Positions 45,662 through 56,315 of a stretch of 64,000 bases of DNA are shown here, in pieces. The notes under the pieces were generated by a model. That model was given only the letters and a program-made list of their open reading frames with translations, did no database searches and was not told the origin of the DNA. Position numbers and translations under genes: made by a program. This DNA is from Dugong dugon (taxonomy: Eukaryota; Chordata; Mammalia; Sirenia; Dugongidae). Position 1 is the stretch's first letter, and the number at the start of each line of letters is the position of its first letter. The stretch lies in assembly GCA_030035585.1 (NCBI GenBank), contig CM057482.1:47225501-47289500 (forward strand), in the 5' to 3' direction.

Positions 45662-46459
45662 TTTTTTACATTTGAATCATGGTGTTGGTGAAGAATATTG
45701 AATATACTATTGTCTTAGGCTGGGTTCTCTAAAGAAGCAAAACCAGTAAAGTGTATAAACATATATAGAGAGATTTATATCAAGGAAACAGCTCACACAA
45801 TGGTAGAGGCTTGAGTGTACCAAGTCTGTAGATCAAGACAGAGGCCTTTCCTGATTGATGTAGCTGCAGGGGCTGGCAAACCCAAGATTGGCAGGTCGGA
45901 GAGCAGGGGTCTTGCTCGCAGGCTGTGAAGACAGACGAATCCCAAGATGGGCAGGTCAGCTGCTAGCGCAAGTCCCAAGAACTGGAGGTCAGGTGAACGG
46001 AAGCCAGCTGCAGGATCCATTGCAGGCAAAAGCCAGAACGTCTGCTTTTATTCAGATGCAGGCCACACACCCAAGGAAACTCCCTTTCAACTGACTGGCT
46101 ACTCAGAGCAGATCCCATCATGGGGGTGATCATGTATAAACACTGAGAATCATGGCCCAGCCAACCTGACAGACAATCTTAACTATCACAACCATGGACT
46201 GCCAGAAGAATGAAAAAATCTGTTTTGGAAGAAGTACAGCCAGAACACTCCTTAGAAGTGAGGATGACGAGACTTCATCTCACTTACTTTGGACATGTTA
46301 TCAGAAGGCACTAGTCCTGGAGAAGGACAATGTGCTTGGTAAAGTAGAGAGTCAGTGAAAAAGAGGAAGACCCCCAGTGAGACGGACTGACACAGTGGCT
46401 GCAACAATGGGGTAGCTATGAGTCAGAGTCAACTAGAGGGCACCTAGGAACAATAACAG
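45662..46459 (+). mobile_element. RTE LINE 3' fragment, split by an LTR
   Basis: Left part 45662..45710 ('tcatggtgttggtgaagaat') and right part 46191..46459 ('gactgccagaagaatgaa', 'ctttggacatgttatcag', 'cacagtggctgcaacaatgg', 'ggcacctaggaacaataac') are continuous once the LTR is removed. The right part contains the RTE 3' end shared with the SINEs. It is 5'-truncated and non-coding. Confidence 0.9.
45711..46190 (-). mobile_element. ERVL-type solo LTR (MLT2-like), antisense, in nest
   Basis: It starts tgtcttaggctgggttctct and ends 'atcttaactatcaca', so it opens TG and closes CA. 'cacaatggtagaggcttg' and 'gatttatatcaaggaaac' match the family pattern. Flanking 5-mers actat (45706..45710) and accat (46191..46195) are a near-perfect target duplication. 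Confidence 0.85.
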
Positions 46460-46860
46460 ATCCATACAATGGAATATTCTTCAGCAATAAAAAGGAATGA
46501 AGTACAGATATATGCTACAACATGGATGAACCTTGAAAACAATATACGTGGAAGAAGTCAGTTACAAAAAAATCATATATTATATGATTCCATATATATG
46601 AAATGTCCAGAATAGGCAAATACATACAGATAGAAAGCAGATTAGTGGTTGCCTAGTGCTAGTAGGATTTAGGGGGAATGGGGAGTGTCTACGTTAATGG
46701 ATACAAGGTTTCTTTATGGAGGGATAAAAACGTTCTAAAATTAGATTATAGTGATGGCTATCCAATGCTACAAGTACACTAAAAAGCACTGAATTATACA
46801 CTTTAAAAAAGGTGAAATGTATGATATGTAAATTCAATTTCAGTAAAACGGTTTAAAAAA

Positions 46861-47494
46861 TGTCATCCAGTACTCCAAGTCAAAATTTTCTTAAAAATAA
46901 CTTTTTTCTAATTACAAAGGCATAACATAGAAGACATTCTCAAAAACACTAAAGAACTTAAAACAGGAAAATAAGAGCTACTCAATCACAGCTTTATACA
47001 CCGAGATAACTTTACTGTCCTTGTTGTTGTTGTTAGGTGTCATCAAGTCTTGGACAGTGATTTTTCCATTTTAAACCCAGTGTCTTGATGTCAAATAAAA
47101 ATAGACTGACTCCTAGCACGCCTGGAAGCACTGGAACTGTGTCTTCAAGGTAGATCAATCAACATCCTCACGTGGCCAGTGGAGAGGCAGGTGAGGAGAG
47201 AAGGCCACAGAGAATTCATGGGCAGCTTCAAGGAGAAAGCTGCATGCTCTGGAGACGGCAAAGGCAAAAATAACCCTGACTGTTCCAGGTAGATTCCATT
47301 CTTTTACTTATTATCGGATAGTGAAGTAAAATATTCTTCATTTGACCTAAGGGCGCTGAAGACCCAGAAGTATTCTGAAGTTACAAATGCTCCCTTCAAG
47401 CAAGGAAATGTAAGCCATGAATTAATTCCTCCAGTTCCCCGTTTCTCTCTAACCCTTTCTACCTTCTACTGAACATTAGCACATAAAAACTTTT
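46861..47494. other. Intron DNA with a short RTE tail remnant
   Basis: Positions 47019..47052 (gttgttgttgttaggtgtca) are the reverse complement of the RTE 3' terminus. The remainder is unassigned. Confidence 0.45.
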
Positions 47495-47815
47495 TAAATA
47501 ATGCGTGCCAGAAATTGTAATAAGCACTCTTTATACATTTTAAAAAAAAAACAAAAAACAAAACTTCTGACTCATAGTGACCCTATAGGACAGAGCAGAA
47601 CTGCCCCGTAGAGTTTCCAAGACTGTCACATCTTTCTCTCATGGAGTGGCTAGTGGGTTCGAACCTCTGACCTTTCAGTTAGCAGCTGAGCGCTTAACCA
47701 TTGCACCAGCAGGGCTCCCTCCACACATTACCTCACAATAATTTTATGAGACAGGTACAATTATTATTTTCATTTTCCAGAGGAGTAAACTGAAACCCTA
47801 GAGTTCATGTCTTTA
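47495..47815 (-). mobile_element. MIR SINE, antisense, split by an AfroSINE
   Basis: The left piece ('ttgtaataagcactcttta') and the right piece ('cacacattacctcacaata', 'ttccagaggagtaaactga') flank the AfroSINE and join into one MIR-like sequence. Confidence 0.75.
47543..47717 (-). mobile_element. AfroSINE, antisense, in MIR
   Basis: It shows 'gactcatagtgaccctatag', 'tgtcacatctttctctcatg', 'cctttcagttagcagctgag' and 'caccagcagggctccc'. It is a diverged long-type copy. Confidence 0.93.
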
Positions 47816-47914
47816 AGTCCATAATCAACTAATACGTGGACATGATAATTTCTAATGTTCACAGTCTTCTTACCAATCCATCCACTCACTTATTTATTAA
47901 TGTGATCCACTACC

Positions 47915-48355
47915 CATCTGTCAGTTCACTGTATTGTGGAAGCTTGTGTGTTGCTGTAATGCTGGAAGCGATGCTACTAATATTTCAAATACCATCAAGG
48001 TGACCCATGGTGGACAGGTTTCAGAGGCACTTCCAGGCTACAACAGATTAGGAAGAAAGGCCTGGCAATCTACTTCTAAAAATTAGCCAATGAAAACCTT
48101 ATGGATCACAACAGAACACTGTCTGACTCGCCTGCTTTGGACACATCAGGAGGGATCAATTGCTGGAGGAGGACATCATGTTTGATGAAACAGAGGGCTA
48201 GCAAGGGCAAGGGAGTCCCTCAGTGAGAAGAATTAGCACAACAGTCACAACAATGGACTTGGATATGCCAGAGATTGTGAGGATGACACTGGACCAGGCA
48301 ACATTTCATTCTGTTGTACATGGGGTCTCCGTAAGTCAGAGTTGACTCAAAGGCA
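47915..48355 (+). mobile_element. RTE-derived SINE or RTE 3' fragment
   Basis: It shows 'catctgtcagttcactgtat', 'tgttgctgtaatgctggaag', 'ggcctggcaatctacttc', 'ctttggacacatcaggagg' and 'aagtcagagttgactcaaag'. It keeps more internal RTE sequence than 13137..13510, so it lies between the full RTE and the shorter SINE form. Confidence 0.9.
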
Positions 48356-48392
48356 CCTACCTACCTACCTGTCTGTCTGTCTGTCTATCTGA
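48356..48392. repeat. (CTAC)n and (CTGT)n microsatellite
   Basis: A compound tetranucleotide repeat arising at the RTE 3' end, which has replaced the usual AAC tail. Confidence 0.93.
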
Positions 48393-48639
48393 TGAACTAA
48401 AAGTTCTGCCTTAAATACTCTTCATAATGGACAACAGACATGTGTCAATGTCAGACCTCTCTAACAGCACACTCCCCAGCCAGGGCCAGATTAACACCAA
48501 GAAAAACAGGAAACATTCAGAAGTCTGACTGGTTCCCAGGTCCCTTCATGTTTTTCTGATCCAGTTTAAGTAAATTCTTCCCAAATGTGGGTGCCTCAGA
48601 GAACAGCAGAAGCATACCCTTTCCCTGCTTTTTTCCCTC

Positions 48640-49490
48640 GAGCTTTTTATTGTGAAAGACTCAAACAGAAAAGTTGAAAGAAGAATATCAAGATCACCCT
48701 TATTCTCTCCACTAAGATTTCATAATTGATAACATTTTGTCCAATTTTCTTTATGTAGCTACAATTTTATTGAGATATAATTCACATACCACAAAGTTTA
48801 TCTTTTTAAAGTGTAAAATTCAGTGTTTTTAGCGTATTTACAGATTTGTACAACCATTACCATGATCTAATTCTAGGATATTTTCGTACGTCACCCCCAA
48901 AATAAACCCTGTGTGCATTAGCAGCCACTCCCCATTCCCTCCACCCTAGGCACTGGCTGCCACTCACCTACTTTCTGTCTCTGTGGACACTTCACATAAT
49001 ATGTGTCCCTTTGTCTTTGGCTTCTTTCACTAGACATGTTTTCAAGGTTCACCCATGTCGTAGAACGCCATTGCTTTTTATGGCTGAATAATATTCCATT
49101 GTATGGAGTACCACACTTCATTTATCCATTCATCAGTTGATGGACATTTAGGTTGTTTCCACTTTTTGACTATTATGTATAATGCTGCTATTAACCCAAA
49201 AACCGAAAACCATTGCCATTGGTCGATTCCAACTCAGCGACCTTAAAGGATACAGTAGAACTGCCCCATAGGGTTTCCAAGGAGTGACTGGTGGCGTCGA
49301 ACTGCCGACCTTTTGGTTAGCAGCCAAACGCTTAACCACTGTGCCACCAGGGCTCCCTGCTATTAACATGTGCTTTTAAGTTTCTGTATGGAAATATGTT
49401 TTCAATTCTCTTGGGTCGATACCTAGGAGCAGAATTGCTGGGTCATACGATAGCTCTATGTTTAACTATGTGAGGAACTGAATGTGCTCT
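48640..49490 (-). mobile_element. Old L1M element, antisense, split by an AfroSINE
   Basis: 'tcttttaaagtgtaaaattc', 'ccaccctaggcactggctg', 'gaataatattccattgtatg' and 'gaattgctgggtcatacg' are the reverse complement of an old L1 3' region. The L1 continues on both sides of 49196..49356. Confidence 0.88.
49196..49356 (-). mobile_element. AfroSINE, antisense, exact target duplication
   Basis: Short type: 'gccattggtcgattccaac', 'gccccatagggtttccaagg' and 'caccagggctcc'. An exact 11-bp repeat (ctgctattaac) lies at 49185..49195 and 49357..49367, within the antisense L1M. Confidence 0.96.
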
Positions 49491-50233
49491 TGATTTACAG
49501 TGCAAACCACCCCATGGTATAATACCAAGCACAATGCAAATAATTCTTTTGCTTTTCTTAAAACAGTAGCCTACAAGGTGCCTACAAATCTTCTAGTTAA
49601 AGTAACATAAACAGCTTCTTGATATACACGAAAGTATGCTGAAAGCGTTTTGTGCCCACCGAAACTGTGCAATAAGTTCTAGTCCAATTTTTACAACAGT
49701 GACACAAGCGTGTCTCCCTCTCCAAGACTTTCGAAACGTGAAGAGAGAAGAGTATGTGTATGTCTTAAAGAAGAGAAAATATTTGGCTGTAGCAATCAAC
49801 AGTACATAGATAACCATGAAAGGCGATGATCTATGAGTATTTGTACAAATTATATGTGAGTAAGGTCATTATGAATGATCAGCCACTGTAAACATTTTAT
49901 AGTTCTTATTGTCCTTCTGAGAGAATAGAAGCATTGCCCTGAGATAACACACATTCCAGTATACTGATATGTCCCCTTTAAATAAAACATATAACTTTTC
50001 ACTTGTCCTAACATCAGTTGTGTATTGAGTGACGATCACGGCTACTTGTGGAAGACGCTGTATGCATCACACTTCCATGCCATTTTCCTGGGGTTGCAAG
50101 TCCTTCAGAGTGTTGTTTCTAAAAAGTGGATAAAGAGCACCCCCATGTAGGTTTGTGGGATGCTCTGGGAGCTGGTGTGGAACCATCTAGAACGTCCTCC
50201 AATTCCAAGGATTTCAGGGAGATAGCGCCTATC
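49491..50233. other. Intron DNA, nothing recognised
   Basis: No gene or named repeat was seen. Confidence 0.42.
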
Positions 50234-50345
50234 GTTGTTAGTTGCTGTTGAGTTGGTTTTGACTCATGGTGCCCCATGTACAACGGAACGAAACACTGCC
50301 CAGTCCTGTGCCATCCCCACAATCACTGGTATGCTCAATTCCACT
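50234..50345 (-). mobile_element. RTE LINE 3' fragment, antisense
   Basis: It shows 'gttgttagttgctgttgagt', 'gcccagtcctgtgccatcc' and 'cacaatcactggtatgctc'. It matches 18140..18415 over its first part. Confidence 0.85.
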
Positions 50346-51192
50346 GTAGAGCTCTTATTAATGTAGCTAAAAGAAGGCCCCACTGTGGACTTCTGCTTGT
50401 GTAGGGAGTGAGCTCAGGGCAGGCCTGGCCTATTTAGACTCCCCGAGCCCCCAAGCTGGCCCCTCTGCAAACGGCTGTGTGGAGTCATTGAGAAGCAGCA
50501 TGCAGCCCCATCTGAGGACCATGGACACGTTTTCAGCCCCAATGCACAGCGGCCAGATCAAGAAGCATACACGTTCTGTGTCCCTGTCTGCCAAGTGGGC
50601 TGCGTGCACCTCCAAACCACCTTATAACGCTAAACAAAGCCTTCGCATTTAGAGTGCTTTGATAGCAGCCTGATCTCCCCGCTGCAGTCAACCCAATAAT
50701 TGGCACCACAACCATTTCCTTGCAGCTCCTGCAGACTGGTCCACACAGAACAATGGGGACTGTGGGGTAAACAAAAAAATAGAGCCCGGGAAGGAAGGGG
50801 AGGGCCAGGTAAGCATGAGGAGGCACCACTGTCTGAAGTCTAGGCATCTGGCTTTGAATTGCTCTGAACACCATGCTGGTGGGCAAGCCAGACTCTCCTG
50901 CCGGCTCATCAAAGGGACTGTGGCACGTTTGAACAAGAAGGTGTCATAAGAACAAGTGTGGCTTTGTTCTGCTGGATCATCTGAAACCCCTGGCAGCCCA
51001 GCCACAGGAGGAGACAGCTGCCGGCCTTGGCTGAGCTAGGCGAGTGCAGGGCCCTGGGTGGCATGCACACCTGGGCGGCCTCCAGCCCTCCCCACGCCAA
51101 GCACATGGGCTCAGAGCTGTCCTCTTGCCCACGTCTACCCTGAAGTGCACCCATCTGTGTATTTGACCCTTCCAGGGAGCAAACCCCAGAGG
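50346..51192. other. Intron DNA, nothing recognised
   Basis: GC-rich unique sequence. Long overlapping minus-strand frames are present, but none has a recognisable domain. Confidence 0.42.
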
Positions 51193-51372
51193 GCAGTGGT
51201 TCTCCACCAGGCGGTGCGCTCACCTGCAGAGAATTTGGAAATATGGGAGGGGGGGGTGTCACTATGACTGGGGTGTCACTACCAGGCAGAGGCCAGGGAT
51301 GCCAAAGCCTTTGCAGTGTGTGGGACAGTCCTGCACAGGAGAAGCTGTCCTGCCCATAATGCCAACATGGCT
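51193..51372 (+). mobile_element. Probable hAT-Charlie DNA transposon fossil (MER20-like)
   Basis: It shows 'ggcagtggttctccaccagg', 'ggtgtcactaccaggcagag', 'gccagggatgccaaagcc' and 'gacagtcctgcacagg'. This order matches the MER20-type non-autonomous element as I remember it. Family assignment is tentative. Confidence 0.6.
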
Positions 51373-53132
51373 GCCGTGGAGAAATGATTCTTTTAGGGAA
51401 AGAATCACAAACTCCAATGCCACTAGGAATCAGGCAGGTATCGTAAAGGTGAGGCAGGCTCCTTTTGACACAGACACGCTTCGTGAGTATTTTAATCACC
51501 AAGGGCTGGTCTTCAATTCCATAAAGAAATACACTATTTCATATTTTTTTCCCCTTGAAACACTCAGTCCTCTCACTTTATCTTTCATTTTCCTACTTTT
51601 GCTAAAGGTGTAGGTAAAGAATTCCCTTACCTGCGCCATGAGGAAAGCAACAGGACAAATGTGAGGATGAATGGGACTTGCCATTTAACTTCAGAGGAGG
51701 GAAATGACAGATCGGGGCAAACCGGAAACCGTCTAAAGGGGCTCAGGCAGCATGCGGCCACGCGGGAATGTGGGCCTGGAGATGCAATCTACTGATCCTT
51801 CCAGAGAAGCCAGGAAGTTGGATTAGAAAGCACTGATTTTTTTTTAACCGTTGGAAAACTAATTCATAAAATTAAACCAAGTTTTATGTAGAGGCCAGAT
51901 GCAGCCCCTGGAGAACTAGTTTGCTACTTATGCGTGGGGAATATTATCACATTTCCAAGTGCTATCCACCTGTCCTGGCCCTGAGCTCCTCTCACCAGCT
52001 AGACCCTGCCTTCTCAGGGGTCAGCAGCGGGGCATAGAAGGCAGGCACCCAGACCAAAAGGAGGAGAGAGCTGAGAATCGCAGTGACGCCTGGCCCGGTG
52101 ACTGTGCATGTCTATGCTGACTTGGTCTTTGGGTTGCAACTCACCCACAGGGCAGACACACCAACACGAGTGTCCGAGTAGGGTCAGCAGAGAAGGGTAG
52201 AAGCTCGGCGCACCTGGGGGGCTGCCACAGGGGGAGAGGTGTTCATACAAGCAATTTCCTTCTCTTCGTCCATTTGTGATTTTTGCAGCAGATGTTGCCA
52301 AGGATAAAAGAATTGTTTGCAACACAGGCAAGGTGACTACATCACCAATTGCTCAGTCATTACAAATTCTGATAGCAAAAAAACTCAAAAGGGATTTGAT
52401 TTGAGAGAGAAAATGCTGGTCACTGTGCAGAGACAAAAATTCTCCTTTTTGACAAGGTTCTCATTCTCTACCGGAAGTGCAAAGGTTAGGAGAGGGCACT
52501 GTTTTCCCAGCATCTCATCTGATGGACCTAACTTCCCCTCTGCTCACATTTCTGCAGCAGCCTCCAGGGACACAGAAGCACCCATTGTGTGGCACTAAGG
52601 TACTGGGCCCTGACATTCCAGAGGGAGGTCTCCCTCTAGTTCCAGACAGAGCCCACGGGTACACCCCAGGGCTCTGTAGAGTTCCCTGGTTTGCCACAGT
52701 AGGGCCACCCACAGGTTTTTGGGGTTGGAGCAACAACTGGAGCTGTGAAAGTGGGCAGGCAGCTTCAAGAAGCCCACCAACTTAGTCACCAAAGTTCCAC
52801 CTGAACCCGGGAGCTGGGGGTCTACACCGCTGCCTTGCTCATCACTGCCTGTAGAAACCAAGTCATCTCTCCTACTTTCTTGCAGGGAAAAATCCAGAAC
52901 CAACTTAATCAGCATAGGGATCATGTCCTTTTTAGCCTAAATTCCATAAGAATTTAATTTTCTTCCATTTTCAGCAAAACATGCAGCCACTATTGTTCCA
53001 TTGTTGGAAACACATTTAACCAGCTCAGCAAAAGCCTTCTAAAGAACAGATCAAAGATTTTGCACAGGGGCCTAAAATAATTCTTTTTTAATGGTCAGGG
53101 AGAAACACATAAAATAGTTTTTCTATCATGTG
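51373..53132. other. Intron DNA, repeat-poor
   Basis: About 1.8 kb with no named repeat. A donor-like catggcgcag|gtaag occurs on the minus strand at 51625..51635, but I find no matching exon. No gene was called. Confidence 0.42.
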
Positions 53133-53340
53133 AGAAGGAGTGGTACAAATGATTAATGTGCTCGGCTGCTAACCTAAAGGTTGAAGGTTTGAGTCCACCC
53201 AGAGCCACCTCGGAAGAAAGGCCTGGTAATCTACTTCCAAAAAATCAGCCATTGAAAACCCTGTGGAGCACAATTCTACTCTGACACACACGGGGTCACC
53301 ATGAGCTGGCGTCGACTCAACAGCAACTGGTTTGGTTTTT
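53133..53340 (+). mobile_element. AfroSINE, second subtype
   Basis: It shows 'gctcggctgctaacctaaag', 'gtttgagtccacccagagc', 'ggcctggtaatctacttcc', 'aaatcagccattgaaaacc' and 'gcgtcgactcaacagcaact', then a T-rich tail. Confidence 0.93.
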
Positions 53341-55169
53341 TATTTTTATTATATCAGCAAACACGCATGGCTTCATTAAACAGTCAAGGGCCAGGGCATG
53401 GCTCACACTAGGACCCAAGAGGGAACAGAGGACTCTGGGCTGTAGCTCTGAGCTCCAGGAGCTTCTCAGCTGGTTCAAAAACAACCACAAGTAGTAGCCA
53501 TTCACTCATTCAGTCATCAACAGCAGTGACTGCTCCGTCCCCAGGGGCCACTGTAGGACATGGCATGGTGGCAGCCCAACCTGGGAGGTTCAAAGACCAA
53601 GGGGGACACAGGGTAGGGTACCTGGAGTGCTCAGGGGTCATGATGTGGGCTATGTCCCCAAGGATCAGCAGGAGTCAGGGAAAAAGGGGGCAGGGTGCTT
53701 CAGGCCTGTACCCTAGAAACCTAATCATGTGAAGAGTTGTCATTCTGATGGACCAGATTCCCTTTGGAAGCAGAAATTTAACCGCGTATAGCTAGGCCAT
53801 CAAGTGAGGGTGAAAGCTTGCAGTGAAGCTGGCCTTGTGGAAATGAGATTCTGAGGGAAACCTGTGACACCGTTTCTGCATTTGCAAATCTGGGTCATAA
53901 TGTGGCTGCAGAGTAAAGTGCAATGGCCTTCTAGAAAAAGATAAGCCATCTACCCTGGAAGATCATCTAAGTTAGGATTTTATCCTGAGGGTGTGGAGGA
54001 CCCAAGGGTCCATGATTAAATTTCAATTTTTTAAAAAGGCAATAGATGGGCTGGTTTGATCTAAACATAGTAACTGGTACAGAGTTGGTACCAAGGAATA
54101 TTTGGTTGAATCATTGCCAATACTCAGTTGCTTTGACCTATAAAAACAGCTTCATAGGGTTCAACCTAATATTATTTGATACAATTAAGTGACAAAATAT
54201 GCGGTGTCAATCATTTCAAAGGGCAGAACAATGAACATACCAGCAGAGTGATCAGATAAGGTGGAGACGTGTGTACCTGGTCCCCTCGTCCTCCTCCTTC
54301 TCCCGGTGACCCTGTCCCCAGTCTGAGTGCTGACCAACCCCAGCTGCCCTCCTGGCCACACCTCTCTCTGAAGGTTGAGATCTGTGTATCAACTTCTTCC
54401 TTGACACCTCCGCCTGAACTTCTCACAGGTCCAAAACTGAGCCTCGCTTCAGTCCCAGCTCCAAGTCAAAACAGACTGCCTTCAGTCTTTCCTATCCACC
54501 CTCCACCCTGCTGCTCAGACCAGAAATATGCACTACCCCTCTCTATCCCTCCTCCATTCACTTCCAGTTCATTACCAAGTCGTATCAATTTGGATATCTC
54601 AAATTCATCCACTTTTCTTCACCTCCCTTGCCTATAAATTAGAATGAATTTGGCAACGAGTGATAGAAACCTTGGCTGACTGTGGCTTAATCATAAAAGC
54701 AACAACATCACATGTAACAGAAGTCTGGAGGTGGGCACTTCCTGACTAACTAGGTAGCTTGGTGATGGTGTATCTGTAACTTTGTTGGACTTTCCCTCCT
54801 GGTCTCAAGACGGTTGCTGCAGCTCCAAGCACTATCCTCACACAGCAGCTTCCAAGGGAGGAAAGCCTTTCTCTGAAGCTCTCAGCAGGCCTTCCCTCAG
54901 ATTTCCCTGGCCACGTGTCGTCACACGGCCACTGTTGCAAGGGAGGTTGGACAAGTGATTCTCCAGCAAAGGAAATGGATCCCTTTGGCTGTATCACTGA
55001 GGGTGCACACACCTGCAAGCAAGGTGCAAAAGGGGACATAGCTAGCAGTGTTCTCCACACCACTATCATCTCAGAACAACAGTGTCCCATCATAAACATT
55101 CCACCTGACCTCACTGCTGCCAGTCCTGCTCCTCCTCCATTGAGAATACGTCCTTCAAAAGCAAACTGG
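53341..55169. other. Intron DNA with possible ancient repeat remnants
   Basis: 54066..54112 (actggtacagagttggtacc) resembles a MIR 3' end. 54270..54640 is pyrimidine-rich and may be a very old repeat (ccagttcattaccaagtcgt). No gene was found. Confidence 0.4.
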
Positions 55170-55797
55170 GAAATGCAAAATGTCTCAGACACTGTGGTAA
55201 ACAGTCTGGCAGTTCCTCAAAAAGTTGAACACAGAATTACCGTATGACCTGGCAATCCCAATCCTGGGTGTATACCCAGAAGTAAAGGCAGGAACACAAA
55301 CAGAAATCCGTTCACCAATGTTCACTGCAGCACTTTTCACAACACCCCAAAGTGGCAACAACCCAAGTGTCCATCACCTGATGAATGGATAAACAAAACG
55401 TGGTATAACCATACAATGGAATATTATTCAGTCATAAAGAGAAATGAGGTTCTGATATATACTGCGACGTGGATGAACACTGAAAACATTATGCCAAGTG
55501 AAAGAAGCCAGACACAAAAGGTCACATATTATAAGATTCCATTTATATGAAATGTCCAGAATGGGAAAATCCAGAGAGACAGAAAGTGGGTTAGTGGTTG
55601 CTTAGGACTGGAGGAGTTGGGGGGAAAGGGGCCTGACTGCTAATCGGTCAGGGGTTTTCCTTTGAGCGATGGAACGTTTTTGAAACTACATAGAGGTGGT
55701 GGTTGCACAGCACTGTGATATACTAAATGCCACTGAATTGTTCCCTTTAAAAGGGTTAATTTGATGTTACGTGAATTTCGCCTCAACAAATTATTAA
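55170..55797 (+). mobile_element. Old L1M element (ORF2 end and 3' UTR)
   Basis: It shows 'ggtaaacagtctggcagttc', 'tgtatacccagaagtaaagg', 'caatggaatattattcagtc' and 'tttatatgaaatgtccagaa', parallel to 45230..46860. It is dead. Confidence 0.9.
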
Positions 55798-55829
55798 CAG
55801 AATAAATAAACTGGGCCACGTCACTCTGC

Positions 55830-56315
55830 TATAGCTCTTTAATGGTGAATGGCTGGCTGTACCTAGATGAAATCCACAATCCCTAAGCCCCTGCAAGGCC
55901 TTGTGTGATGTGGCCCTGCCTCCCTCTCTAGCCTTACTTCTTACCACTTGGCCACCTATGTTCAAGCTTTTCTTTGACCTGGAGCCTTCAGAAAGGGCCA
56001 TCTCCTCACCTAGAAGATTCCTTCCCAAAACCTTTACATGGCTGACTCCTCATACTCAAGTCTCAGCCCTGATGTTGCTTTCCCAGAAAGGCCTCAGAAG
56101 AGTCCCTGTTTCTAAATCTCTAGCATCCTGTCCTTTGCCTTAAAGGAACCTACCACAGCTCAGAACCCCTATCTGCTTGTACAGACAGAGTGTAAGTGTT
56201 CTGAAGTTGGGAGCTTTGTCTGTTGTGCTCACCACTGTAACCCTGGCACCAGCTCACAGCCCGGCAGGTGCTAATGAATACTGCTGAATTCACTCACAGG
56301 TTAATCATTGAATAA
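55830..56315 (+). mobile_element. L2 LINE 3' end
   Basis: It shows 'atgaaatccacaatccctaa', 'ccctgcaaggccttgtgtga', 'gccttacttcttaccac', 'gagctttgtctgttgtgctc' and 'ggcaggtgctaatgaatac', which follow the order of the mammalian L2 3' end. Confidence 0.82.

Larger units (their letters stand above)
44560..46860 (+). mobile_element. Old L1M element (ORF2 end and 3' UTR), interrupted
   Basis: 44560..45468 reads as a decayed L1 ORF2 C-terminal region ('acatgggcaaaggatctg', 'gcactgttggtgggaaagta', 'ggaaacaacctaaatgtcc'). It resumes at 46460 ('tccatacaatggaatattct') through the 3' UTR ('gtggttgcctagtgctag') to about 46860. The 992-bp gap is filled by a nested RTE, LTR and AfroSINE cluster flanked by atccataca (45460..45468 and 46460..46468). 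Confidence 0.9.

Noticed and set aside
50909..51502. A 197-codon minus-strand gene
   Set aside because: It overlaps a probable DNA-transposon fossil and has no recognisable domain.
51625..51700. A second ADAMTS17 exon ending at a good donor (gcag|gtaag, minus strand)
   Set aside because: The codons before it do not match any ADAMTS segment I know, and no acceptor at a plausible distance was found.
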